Positions 48,963-59,159 of a DNA stretch of 64,000 bases are shown in pieces. The stretch comes from Acestrorhynchus altus (Eukaryota; Chordata; Actinopteri; Characiformes; Acestrorhynchidae), in assembly GCA_034509495.1 (NCBI GenBank), contig CM067505.1:9759532-9823531 (forward strand). Reading direction: 5' to 3'. The translations under genes were made by a program, and so were the position numbers. The number at the start of each line of letters is the position of its first letter. Position 1 is the stretch's first letter. The notes under the pieces are model-generated. The model was not told the DNA's origin. It saw nothing but the letters and a program-made list of their open reading frames with translations, and made no database searches.

Positions 48963-49065
48963 AAATGTTAGATGGAACACCATCATTCCAGAGAACATAG
49001 GGGGCATTATAGCACTCTAGCCCATACCTGGTGTTAGGCATGGTGCCAAAAATGACATGTTTAAT
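48963..49065 (+). repeat. dispersed repeat family A, copy 3 (partial)
   Basis: TTAGATGGAACACCATCATTCC, AGAGAACATAG and GGTGTTAGGCATGGTGCCA match the order in copies 1, 2 and 4. Only about 100 bases remain, about 210 bases downstream of the pseudogene stop. Confidence 0.65.
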
Positions 49066-50304
49066 TTATTTATTATTTTTTTCAGAGTGTTCTATTTTAC
49101 TGGCATTACTTCTCCATGGGAAGAAGCAGTTACAACTTCTCTAGCTATAGCTTTATAGATTGTGAAGTGAATCACAAAAAAAGATATTATTATTAAGAAT
49201 TGTTTAATCTTAAAGGTTTGCTCTCTAGCTATGGTTTAGCATATCCAGAAGATGATCAGTTGTTTGGGAGCTCCTTGTTTATTGCCTCACCACAGGTTGT
49301 ACTAGTGGCTTGGAGTCCATTTGCATTCTAATACCACACAAATTCATGGCTTGTTCATTGGGGGCTCACTGAGATGGATGCCAGGCTTTATTGCAAACAG
49401 GGGACATCGTTATGCAAATGACGGAAATATTACATCCCAGAGAATGTAAAAATGTCTTGCACTTGCGTGCGGTTGGTTGCAGAGTCTTGAAAAATGTTCG
49501 ACATGCGTAATGCTCATTGTCGGCCATAAATGTCATTACTGTTAGATTAGACGTTGTGAATATGTGAGCGAGTCAGGGGAATACAAGAATGGATGCGTCT
49601 CTGATAGGCATGGCTAGGCTGTGAAGTGAGAAACTCATGAGTGGCAATTACGCGGAAAATGTGGGGGGGGGGGTGCTTTTTTTTTTAAATCACAGCATTC
49701 ACAAACCTTTGTGCAGCTAATTGGCTCTCAATTCTTTACTAATTGGCATTTGTGTAGGGTGTCATATTATGATTTGTCACTGGTTTAGTGGAGAGGTGAT
49801 ATTAGGCATTAATTGGACAGAATGTAAGCATTAGACAGAATAGTAATTCAGGGGAATTACAGATTTTTATACTGCATTATCATGGTGGAATTACCATAAT
49901 TACAAATGTTCAAGGTGTAAAAATAAATCAACTGTCGTGGCTTATAGTGATTTACTGTGCTTTCAGGTGCAATTTTTAGGAGGATGTTCTAAATCAAAAC
50001 TGTTGATGCTCTGTGGCTATCATATGTATTCATAGCTTGGGTTAAAGTCACGCAAATAGGAAATAATGTCATACTAGTCTCTCTGGCCCATTAGGCCCAT
50101 TAGTTATTTACCTGTTTTATTATTAAATTTTGGTTGGAAAAAACATATGAATATTATACTATACAGACAAAGTCCTGTTATCTATTTCATTGGTCACTAG
50201 ACCTTGGTCACCTCACCTCACATTGGTCACCTCACTAGTTAGCTGGACTGAAAACCTTCATCAGATATCATCAGTCATTAAATATATTTTATGGGTGGGT
50301 GGGC

Positions 50305-50305
<1 letters not shown>
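49066..50305. other. unique DNA, possible conserved noncoding stretch
   Basis: About 49,260-49,880 has high complexity and carries an octamer motif ATGCAAAT at 49,412-49,419 plus many ATTA/TAAT cores, with a G-run at about 49,663-49,672. No exon or repeat is recognised. It resembles fish developmental enhancers in character only. Confidence 0.3.

Positions 50306-50308
<3 letters not shown>

Positions 50309-50369
<61 letters not shown>
50309..50369. repeat. (TA)n followed by poly-T
   Basis: About 15 TA units then about 32 T, directly abutting the left edge of the Tc1-like copy at 50,370. Confidence 0.97.
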
Positions 50370-50371
<2 letters not shown>

Positions 50372-51180
50372 CTCAAAATTGAGCTCAGGTGAATCTTGTT
50401 CAGGTGAATCATCCTTCTACAGCATGATTGGACACCTGCATAAAATACAGTTCATTGGACATGATTTGGGAAAGGCACACACCTGTTCTCATATTGTTCA
50501 ATAGTAGACAGTGCATGTCAGAGCACAAACCGAACCATGGAGTCTAAGGAATTGTCTGTATTCCTCCGAGACTGGACTGTATCAAGATGAGAAGGTACAG
50601 AAAAATTTCTGCTACACTGAAGGTTCCAATGAGCACAGTGCCCTCTATCATCTGTAAATGGGAACCACCAGGACTCTTCATAGAGCTGGAGACCTGGCTA
50701 AACTGAGTGATCATGGTAGAAGGACCTTAGTCAGGGAGGTGACCAAGAAACTAACGGGCCAGACAAAAGTCCATGATACGTGACATCCAGTCTGGACTTT
50801 GCCAATAGGCACCTAGAGGACTCTCAGACCATGAAAAACTTTTTGGACTGAATGCCAAGCATCATGTCTGGAGGAAACCAGGCACTGCTCATCACCTGGC
50901 CAATACTATTACTACAGTGAAGCATGGTGGCGGCAGTATCATGCTGTGGAGATGTTTTTTCTGCAGTAGGAACTGGGAGACTTGTCAGGGTTGAGGGAAA
51001 GATGAGTGCAGCGATGTACAGAGAGAGATCATTGATGATAACTTGCTCCTGAGTACTCTGTACCTCAGCCTGGGAAGAAGGTTTTTCTTCCAACAGGACA
51101 ACAACCCTAAGCACACAGACAAGATAATAAAAGAGTGGCTTCAAAACAACTCTGTGAATGTCTTTCTGGACAGGCCAAAA
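50370..51180 (+). mobile_element. Tc1-like transposon remnant, first catalytic Asp deleted
   Basis: It begins CCTCAAAATTGAGCTCAGGT, which matches the far edge of the antisense copy at the window end, so both belong to one family. The coding part can be followed from about 50,536 (ATGGAGTCTAAGGAATTGTC, start of the helix-turn-helix domain). It continues through a CTGTAAATGGGAACCACC block and AAGCATGGTGGCGGCAGTAT near 50,921 to the FFQQDNNPKHTDK motif (second Asp) near 51,090. Two internal deletions are visible. One near 50,760 removes the end of the DNA-binding domain. The other, near 50,838 (after CTCAGACCATGAAAAACTTT), removes the SDE motif with the first Asp. The copy stops at about 51,175, before the Glu motif, and the terminal repeat is missing. 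Confidence 0.85.
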
Positions 51181-51395
51181 GGACACAAAAATATTTTTGA
51201 GGTGCTACATACTGTTGCTTTAACATGCCAAAGCAACACAAGTCACATTTTATTAGTATTTTAGGTCATGTTCTCAGCTGTTACATTCACATACACAGAA
51301 AACCTGTTCATGCTTCATTTAGCAGCCCCTACGTACAGGAATCTATGAAAAGTTATTTGCCAATGTACACTTAGCCAAATGTAACCACAGCTCAG

Positions 51396-51398
<3 letters not shown>

Positions 51399-51457
<59 letters not shown>
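51399..51457. repeat. (CT)n microsatellite
   Basis: About 29 uninterrupted CT units. Confidence 0.98.
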
Positions 51458-51460
<3 letters not shown>

Positions 51461-53820
51461 TTTCAGCCTGCAAGAGTGCTGAGGCTCAGGACTGTCTGAA
51501 CAGTGCAGGTGATGAATGACCGTGTGGTTCTGGCACAGTCCACTGATGGATGGGAAACGAGTATGCTAATGCGCTATTGTCTTAAGCTCCCAGCCCAGTC
51601 TGAGTTAGGGTATTATGAAAGTCTTTACTGCTATCTCGTCAATTTGTCACACCGTCAAAAGTCTGAAATCAGAAATCAAAAAGTAAAAGAGGGAAAGCTC
51701 CAGGAAGTGATGGAAAGCCTCATAAATACGCTTCTGCCAAGTCTCAGTAATATCATGCCTTTGTGCTGAGCTGCATGAAAACGCTTGATGGCGTAAGAGC
51801 CGTTTGTGCTCATTTGAGCAAAGGAGATTGCATTTATTGAGATGCAAGGCCACAGCTACCCCTAAAAGAATCCTGTTTACGAAGAGAATAACCCTCATCG
51901 CAAACGCCTGGGCACAGACATGTGCATTAACTGCTGAAAGGGCTGAATTTCCATTTCTCCATTCAAGGACTTTGAAATTCACAACTGAAATTTAAATTGC
52001 AATAATGAAATTACAGTTATTATGCAATCACTTCCACAGAGATGAATGCAGGAGATAATCATCTCAGGTCTATTGTACTTTGTTTGCGAGAGTACATAAT
52101 AAGTAAGCAGTGACTGCCTCCTGTGCAATTTGGAACATAAATAGCTTCAGAAATCAGACATTTTGTTGTGGAAGGCATTCTCAATTTCTCCACTTTTTAA
52201 TAGCCATATAATGGTTGAGCGGAGGCTAAACTCTTTGCCTCAGTTTGGGTAGGCACCCTAATAGCTTTTAAGGCATGTATCAAAATTATGATCATACAAG
52301 GCAAGTAAAGTATATTTAAGTTTATTCCATTGGCAGAGTTGGCAGGTACACGTGGGTGGAGAACAATGTGCTAGGGAGAGGATAAACCAGATAGTCTGAT
52401 ATTAAAATTAATTCCTAGACTTGCTGTAGAATAGCTATGGTTGTATGTTTATGACTGCTGGTTATCTGACCATTTAAATGTGTGATGGCAGTTATAACTA
52501 AGTCATCTGCATATTTCGTTTACAAATGGTCTGAAAGAACCGCTTAGCTTAGTTGCTGGATTTCTAACTCAGCAAAGGTCTCACACATCTGGACATGATT
52601 CCTTCTGCATATTTGCTATCCAGTTTCTCTTCCTCTGTAATCCAATCTTGTATTTTACCTTTTAGTTATACACAGTGTCAGACTAATTTGATGGTCCATT
52701 TATTGCATTCCAGTATAATGTCTAGAATATATAAACTGTACTCCGTTTACTGCATGTGTTACCCTACAGAAATAAATAAATGAATGTTTATCTGTAATGT
52801 GTATGCTAGTCTGCCACATTTCACATACTGACAGCTTCCTGGAACAAAAGAAAATGTTCCAGTATGCCAAAGAGTGGAAATAAATAAATAAATAAAAAAA
52901 CCTGCACCATTGTTCATCCCCCTCCAAACTATGTATTCAGATACATAGTTTAGGTACCCAGATAATATGCCCATGTGTGGCCCAACTGCCCCAGAAATTG
53001 TTTTGTCCACAGGTTTCTTGTTAGTACCACACATGGATGCACCCCAGCATACTTGGTGGGACCAGAAGGGGATAAACATGGTCAAACATTCTAAATTGTT
53101 TGTATTTCTCTGTTTGTTTATTTTTAATATATTTTTTTCTACTACTTTGCTTACAGTTTTTTAATACACACAGCTTTCTGTCATAACAAATACATTAAAT
53201 CAAATATATTGAATCAGTGATATAAAAAGAAAAGAAAAGCAGAATTTCATTGCTACTGTGAAAAGGATGTAAAGTAGCTGACTTCAGAAATTACAAAATA
53301 TCTGGATACTTTTGTCATGTATTTACACATTTTTTCTGGTTCTTTTTCTGGCTTCATATTTAAACATCTCAAGGCCAAACTCATACAAAGAATTGTCCAA
53401 ATTAATCTCTGCGGTTCATTTCTAACCTTGCAAAGTAAGAATCAGTCCACAAAACAGCCAACTGATCTAAAGACCTCAGGGACCTCGAAGTGGAATAAGG
53501 TTTTAGTAACCACAGATATGGGAGGTTGCAGAACCTTAAAAAAACAAAGGATGAGACTATTGTGTATCTCCTTGGCTACTGTAGTTACAGCTGAAATTTA
53601 AATTATGGATCATGCTAATGATCCTTATACTACTTCCAGTTTGGAACTTGTTAGTGAGTACTGTGACTTTGACTGTAACCTATGACAGATCGTTTGCACA
53701 CATTTCAGAACTCAATGGCCCCTTTCTGTCAGCTTGTGTGGCCCACTGCTTAATGTTTGAGGTGTTGGCCCATGACTTTTTCACAGCTCTTGGGCAAATG
53801 GTAAATTTAATGAACAGAAC
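51458..53820. other. unique DNA, possible conserved noncoding stretch at 51.5-52.1 kb
   Basis: About 51,500-52,080 is high-complexity sequence with open frames on both strands (88 codons plus at 51,503; 111 codons minus at 51,982-51,647), but no domain is recognised. Motifs such as GGAGATTGCATTTATTGAG and AAATTGCAATAATGAAATTA are enhancer-like. The rest to 53,820 is AT-rich with no gene seen. Confidence 0.3.
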
Positions 53821-53821
53821 A

Positions 53822-53897
<76 letters not shown>
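53822..53897. repeat. (TA)n microsatellite with TATG interruptions
   Basis: About 38 dinucleotide units with two TG substitutions. The apparent alternating Tyr/Ile proteins on both strands are artefacts. Confidence 0.97.
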
Positions 53898-53901
<4 letters not shown>

Positions 53902-56900
53902 TTACCGATTGCTTGTGAGTCCTGGTATGGAAGACAAAGTCCCAATACACCACAGAATGAAATGTAGAAGTGCTGGTACTGCAAATCTGTGTATTCGGGT
54001 CCACTTTAAGCACTGTTATTAATGCACTATATGTTATTGTTATAAATCATTGTCACTGATTAATTAAATGAAATTAATAATTGAATATTGGATTCAGCTC
54101 AAACTAATTATTTATAGCATTCAATCTAACCACACTACAGGACTATAGACACATTTCCCCATCCTGCATTATAGCTGGCACAATGTATTTGGGTGGATAT
54201 CAAGATAACATACCCTTGTGGGCCCTGTATGTGAAACCCAAATGGGAATATGGAATGTGTGTATGTGTGTGTGTGTGTGTGTGTGAAGATCTTGTACTAG
54301 ATAGCCATTAAGTCAGGGAAGGGTGTGAATTTAGGGAAGCACTCAATAAGGACTGAGGTGTTAAAAGCTTGGGTGTCATGATGGGATTATTATATAATTT
54401 GTGCAAAACATGTACTACAAAGACTACTAAACAGTAATCAAGGTACAACAAGGCTTTCTCATCTTCTTCTTTAGAAATTCATTACTTTTACCGAGGGTGT
54501 GGGTGACTATAAAACCCTTAAGACCCTTCTGTTTTCCCAGACCACCCTCTCAGCAGCAATAGCAAACTTACCGCACCACAGCAATGTGCTTTACGAGAAA
54601 GAGAAACCATTGCCTTAGCTGTCATTCACTGTCCTCCATGGAGCATTTAAAATCAGCCATCACACTAGGCCCTGAGCACCTTCCATTAGCCAGATTTATC
54701 CCTTCTATCTGTCCCCCACTCTGCTTTTATCTCCTCTTTCAATGGCAGCTTCAGCTCTTTATCCACAATGTAAATCCTGGAGAGTCAACCGTATGGCCTT
54801 AACCTCAGTATTACTCAATGTGCACGACTACCTTTCACGGTTTCATCAAGCTGATTCATGACTCCTGCTGTTTTCTCCCGCTGCAGTTGGGACTTTGCTA
54901 AACATTTAGCTAGAAATGACAATTTGTCTCATTCTTATTCCAGAATTCTTTGATGAAGATATGTGAACTTGATATTTGAATAACTTGTTTTACTTGCAGC
55001 CGGACCTCTATGGTCTTAGTTATTCTCAACATATCATGACGGCTGACTCTTTCTAGAAGTGCTGATCATCTATGATTTATAAAGTTCACTCAGAATATTG
55101 TAAAATAGAAAATGATTGGCAGTTCTGTGGATGGAATCCCTTGTCAATGGACAAGGGCCAGACTGGTAGAAAGGCTATAGTAACTTAGATAACAAATGTA
55201 TAAGTGTGATGAGCAGAAACACATCTCAGAATGCACAGTGGGCACAAGCTTATCATGTCTGGAAACGCATAGCCTGGTTTGATTAACTGTTAGAATCAAA
55301 GATCCCATTTTTCTAGGCTTCATTTCTCAGGATCAGAGCAACCTACATACATGATACACATAGCAAACAACATCCAAAAACACAATGCAATGAATTATCA
55401 GTGACTAATCCAGCTCTGAACACAGGTCAAATTTACTCATTTCTAAATGAGTTCAATCCCAGTTTCAGTGTCAAAGGAGCCTACCAGTACATGTTTACTG
55501 TTCTGACCACGTGTACAGGTGTGACCTCCATGGTCCATCCCAGCTAAGTCACTGATACCAGGTTGATGGATGAAGGGCTTTTCTTTGAGTTCAGCAACCA
55601 CATACAATCATCTCAGTGAACAAATGGTCAGCTAGCTTGCCCACAGCAGTGACATCTCAGACTGCTGGCTGTCTCTAAGTAGTATTATCTTGTTTTTTTG
55701 TTTTTGAATAAACACACAATTAATAAACTAGTGATCATACGTTATCCATATTTATATAATAAATATTACATATTTATTACTGCATTGTTTATTACTACAA
55801 ATGAATTGCTTATTTCTATGCATATGAAATAGCAGAGCTTAATAATAAAAGCATATCAGTAATGAACCCATGAACACATGAACTCATATTAGTCAAATTA
55901 GACACATGGACTTTTTATATTATACTCGAAAGTGAAAAAGCATAGAGAAATAAGTAAAGTACTGTGACCTGGTGATGAAAACTGAATATAACACTAGCAA
56001 GGAGGAAAATATGGCTGCACTAGCACTTCAGCAGTGCTGCAGTATAGATATCTATGTGAACAGAAAACTACAGATACTTGATATAAACCAAAATAAATGT
56101 ACATATCTGACTAACTTTGTTTAAAAGCATGTGAAAGGGCTCGTATTCACAAACCTGACACAGCCACATTCGTCTACATGTACATAAATCTGATGTGTTT
56201 AACCATTAAACCCTGTTATAAGAGTGTTTTATAAGCTGTAGTGAGAGACTAACTAAACCACAGCAGGGAAATCTCAGACTGTGGCGTGTCTCCCACATTT
56301 CACCCTACTTAAAAAAAAGGGCAGCATTTGACCAGTAAATGGCGCTAAACTCATTTGAATTTCACAAAACTAACATCTCTTTTAGTGCTTGTTACACATG
56401 CTTTACCTGCATGCAGACCCCAACTGATCAGTGAGAGGGGGTGGGGCTAAATATTGTCATTGAACCCAGATATGGAAAATATTTGTTCTCTTTTATGCTC
56501 ACACAGAGTTCAAATTTCAGAATTAAATTCCAGAGGAGGGATAATACTGATATATCCATGAATTAATTAAAATAATCAATTATATGTTTTTTATTTATTT
56601 TTATTCAGATCACTCTTGAATATTTTGAAGATATCCTTGTCAATCTAATCATTACAAATAACTCAAAAAAATGATAAATGATACATTTCCAAAAGGATTT
56701 CTGAAATAAAGTGTTTTAGTCTTATAAGAAAAAAACACAAAATGGTCACAAATGATCAAAAAAGTCTTACAAATATTGAAATTATGTTAATATTTGAGCC
56801 TCAAAGGCAAATTTGAGTAGCCTAAGATCTCCTTAAAATAATATCTGGCATATGTGACTGTCTCCTATAAATACTGTTCTAATTTTTTGATGAATAAAAG

Positions 56901-56942
56901 TATGTTAAACTACGAAACGATTCCACAAAATTGTTCCAAACG
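53898..56942. other. AT-rich unique DNA, no gene seen
   Basis: About 3 kb without recognised repeat families apart from a short GT run at about 54,256-54,284. No credible open frame. Confidence 0.5.
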
Positions 56943-56944
56943 TT

Positions 56945-57200
56945 AATCTCTGTTTCTGACGAAGTGTACAATTTCTTGGGTCGGCAGACACATCACCAAG
57001 CAAACTGGTTTTAAACTGGTTTCATGAACATGACAGTGGGTGCAGAGTTCTTCAGTGGCCTTCCCAGTCATTGGACCTGAATCCAATAGAACGCCTTGAT
57101 ATGGTAAAACAGGAAGTGCTTTTGCAGCAATCCGGGGATGCAATCATGGACCATTACCTCAAAAGAAAGTTGTGAATTCTATGTGAAATCCAGGTCAAAA
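56945..57200 (+). mobile_element. Tc1-like transposase C-terminal scrap
   Basis: Near 57,025-57,110 the plus strand reads HEHDSGCRVLQWPSQSLDLN then PIERLDMV. This matches the DDE C-terminal motif WPSQSPDLNPIE with the Glu kept. The copy is cut off upstream at about 56,945. Downstream it runs up to or near the retroelement that starts at 57,215. It belongs to a Tc1-like family other than those at 43.9 and 50.4 kb. Confidence 0.75.
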
Positions 57201-57214
57201 AGAGTTAAGATTAA

Positions 57215-57478
57215 GTTTGTTTTGTTTATCTTCCCATGTGCTTTTTAGCACATGTCATGTCTCCTCCCATTCCCAGCTGTGTTCCATTTGTAACCCTGCC
57301 CCATCATTATCATGTCCCAGCCATGTCCAATGTCATTGTGTATATTAGTCCCTGGTCTCTGTTTGTCCTTGTCGGTCTTTGTGACTTTGTGTTTTCTCGT
57401 CATGTTTATTTGTATCCTGTTAATAAATACAACCCAGCGTGTATGTCTGCCCCTACCTCTGTGTCTGTAGTCGTTACA
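57215..57478 (+). repeat. 5' LTR, lacking its first 34 bp
   Basis: It aligns to 58,759-59,038 of the 3' LTR with a constant offset apart from one 16-bp gap. It carries TATATTAG at 57,341, the predicted transcript start GTCGGTCTTT at 57,371 (30 bases after the TATA start), AATAAA near 57,422 and a CA end at 57,478. Confidence 0.92.
57371..57380 (+). promoter_or_regulatory. predicted transcription start and self-primer segment
   Basis: GTCGGTCTTT begins 30 bases after the first base of TATATTAG. In Tf1/sushi-type elements the 5' end of the transcript folds back to the primer-binding site and primes reverse transcription. These ten bases are the exact reverse complement of 57,480-57,489. Confidence 0.7.
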
Positions 57479-57479
57479 T

Positions 57480-57489
57480 AAAGACCGAC
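57480..57489 (+). promoter_or_regulatory. putative primer-binding site (self-priming)
   Basis: AAAGACCGAC lies one base after the LTR end. It does not begin TGG, as a tRNA-type primer-binding site usually would. It is instead complementary over all ten bases to GTCGGTCTTT in the LTR. Confidence 0.75.
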
Positions 57490-57494
57490 CCATC

Positions 57495-58631
57495 ATGGAC
57501 GTAGCTGGGTTGTCCAAGTTTGCTGGATCCCGACTGGCTATCTGCCGGGACCCATTCTCTGGTGGCCTGAAGGAGCAACAGGACACTGTGCGGACCAGCA
57601 GCCGGAGGAGGCGCCATAGGCGGCGCACTCGGGGCGCTCCCTCACCAGAGGACTGCTCCTCAAAGGGTGGGGAGAACTTTGGGGGGGTGCTACGGGTTGG
57701 TGCAGCAAGCCTCGAGCCGTGTGAGGCGAGAGGTGAGGCCTGCTGGTGGGCTGTTGATGGGGGTTCTGGGCTGAAAGACATGTCGGATGTGTGGCAGTTC
57801 CTGAGCTATGTGCGCAGGACTGTCCAGCCCAGTTCCCCTCAGACCTCAGCAGCCGCAATGGCCTCAGCAGCACCACCTAGCCGAGTTGCGTCTGCGCCGC
57901 GCGCTGCAGCTCCTCCCGGGAGGGCTGCCTTGGCGTCAGGGGCTGCTTCCGCTCCAGTCCGGAGGGCGGAGCTTCGCGGTGACGGCGACACTCTGAGGGC
58001 GGGGGTTTCCGCCAACGTCGACGCTCCAAGGGCGGAACCCACTGCTCCGGATCCAGCTCCAGTCCGGGAGCTGAAACCCACTGCACCAGCTCCGGTTCCA
58101 GCTCCAGTCCGGGAGCTGAAACCCACTGCTCCAGCTCCGGTTCCAGCTCCAGCCCGGGAGCTGAAACCCACTGCTCCAGCTCCGGTTCCAGCTCCAGTCC
58201 GGGAGATGAAACTCACTGCTCCAGCTCCACATCCAGTCCGAGAGCTGGAATCTTCAGCTGGAGGTCCGTCTCCTGTCGAGAAGGCGGCGCCCGCCGCCAG
58301 TGTTCGAGGGTCGGCGCCCGCCGCCAGTGTTCGAGGGTCAGTGCCCGCCGCCAGTGTTCGAGGGTCGGCGCCCACCGCCAGAACTGTGCCCAAACTGGCT
58401 CCAAAGACTTTTGGGACATTTGCCAGTTCTGGGCCCAAGCCCATATACCAACCCATGTCTGTTCCTGTCCTTGTGCTGATATCTGTCCCAGTATTGGTTC
58501 CTTTATCTGTTCTTGTCCCCATTCCTGTGTTTGGTTTAGTTATCCCTGTTCCTGTTACTGTGTACGTGTCAGTGCCTGTCAGTGTCTTTGTTCCTGTGCC
58601 CAGTCCTGTCTTGTCTCCTCTTCATGTTTAG
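57495..58631 (+). CDS. 378-residue Pro/Ala/Val-rich repeat protein of the LTR element (Gag-position frame)
   Basis: The ATG lies five bases after the primer-binding site, where Gag would start. Residues 1-35 are mixed. Residues about 36-50 are strongly basic (SSRRRRHRRRTRG). Residues about 115-180 are Ala/Pro-rich. About 190-250 hold four copies of a 15-residue repeat (PVRELKPTAPAPVPA type, 45 bp). About 270-300 hold three copies of a nine-residue repeat (APAASVRGS, 27 bp). The last 60 residues are Val/Pro/Leu-rich (SVPVLVP type). No zinc knuckle (CX2CX4HX4C), protease or RT motif is present. Part of the frame may be open only because the repeat units are multiples of three, so a true Gag-like function is uncertain. 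A 227-codon minus-strand frame at 58,522-57,839 is a shadow of the same repeats. Confidence 0.5.
   Translation: MDVAGLSKFAGSRLAICRDPFSGGLKEQQDTVRTSSRRRRHRRRTRGAPSPEDCSSKGGENFGGVLRVGAASLEPCEARGEACWWAVDGGSGLKDMSDVWQFLSYVRRTVQPSSPQTSAAAMASAAPPSRVASAPRAAAPPGRAALASGAASAPVRRAELRGDGDTLRAGVSANVDAPRAEPTAPDPAPVRELKPTAPAPVPAPVRELKPTAPAPVPAPARELKPTAPAPVPAPVREMKLTAPAPHPVRELESSAGGPSPVEKAAPAASVRGSAPAASVRGSVPAASVRGSAPTARTVPKLAPKTFGTFASSGPKPIYQPMSVPVLVLISVPVLVPLSVLVPIPVFGLVIPVPVTVYVSVPVSVFVPVPSPVLSPLHV
58068..58215 (+). repeat. 45-bp tandem repeat, about four units
   Basis: Units carry CCAGCTCCAGTCCGGGAGCT and AAACCCACTGCTCCAGC, with small differences between units. They encode the PVRELKPTAPAPVPA repeats. 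Confidence 0.9.
58286..58375 (+). repeat. 27-bp tandem repeat, about three units
   Basis: Units carry GCGCCCGCCGCCAGTGTTCG plus AGGGTCG, encoding the APAASVRGS repeats. Confidence 0.9.
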
Positions 58632-58709
58632 TCCTGTCTGTCCTGTTTCGTTCAGGATCCCTCTTTTCTGGCCCCATCTGTTGGTTTATGCGCCCCAGAG
58701 TTGTGCATC

Positions 58710-58719
58710 GGGAGAGGGG
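58710..58719 (+). promoter_or_regulatory. polypurine tract
   Basis: GGGAGAGGGG ends five bases before the 3' LTR start at 58,725, the expected place for priming plus-strand DNA synthesis. Confidence 0.8.
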
Positions 58720-58724
58720 CCAAC

Positions 58725-59038
58725 TGTCATGTATCTGTCTCGTCCCTGTGGTCTGTCTGTTTGTTTTGTTTATCTTCCCATGTGCTTTTTAGCACATGTC
58801 ATGTCTCCTCCCATTCCCAGCTGTGTTCCATTTGTAACCCTGCCCCATCATTATCATGTCCCAGCCATGTCCAATGTCATTGTTTATATTAGTCCCTGGC
58901 CTCTGTTTGTCCTTGTCGGTCTTTGTGGCTATGTGGCTTTGTGACTTTGTGTTTTCTCGTCGTGTTTATTTGTATCCTGTTAATAAATACAACCCAGCAT
59001 GTACGTCCGCCCCTATCTCTGTGTCTGTGGTCGTTACA
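58725..59038 (+). repeat. 3' LTR, complete (314 bp)
   Basis: It starts TGTCATGTATCTGTC and ends GTCGTTACA. It has TATATTAG at 58,885, GTCGGTCTTT at 58,915 (again 30 bases on) and AATAAA near 58,982. It contains a 16-bp duplication-like insertion (GTGGCTATGTGGCTTTG region at 58,926) not found in the 5' LTR. Confidence 0.93.
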
Positions 59039-59159
59039 TTCTGTCACATGTAGAATTTGTGACAACTGATGTTAAGGGATTAAACAAATAAAATACAAAT
59101 ATAAATAAGATGCATAAAATAAGATGAAATATTGCTTTAAATACAAACAGGTAAAATAC

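Larger units (their letters stand above)
57215..59038 (+). mobile_element. non-autonomous, self-primed LTR retroelement (sushi/Tf1-like Gypsy)
   Basis: Two direct LTRs flank a 1,246-bp GC-rich interior. The element has a putative self-complementary primer-binding site at 57,480-57,489, one 378-codon frame, and a polypurine tract at 58,710-58,719 next to the 3' LTR. There is no protease, reverse transcriptase, RNase H or integrase, so mobility would depend on proteins from an autonomous relative. The two LTRs differ by about eight substitutions and one 16-bp indel over 264 compared bases, so the insertion is not very old compared with the other repeats here. The 5' LTR lacks its first 34 bases, which also removes any 5' target duplication. 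Confidence 0.88.

Noticed and set aside
57839..58522. 227-codon minus-strand frame over the retroelement interior
   Set aside because: Shadow of the tandem repeats on the opposite strand of the Gag-position frame. There is no start context or domain.
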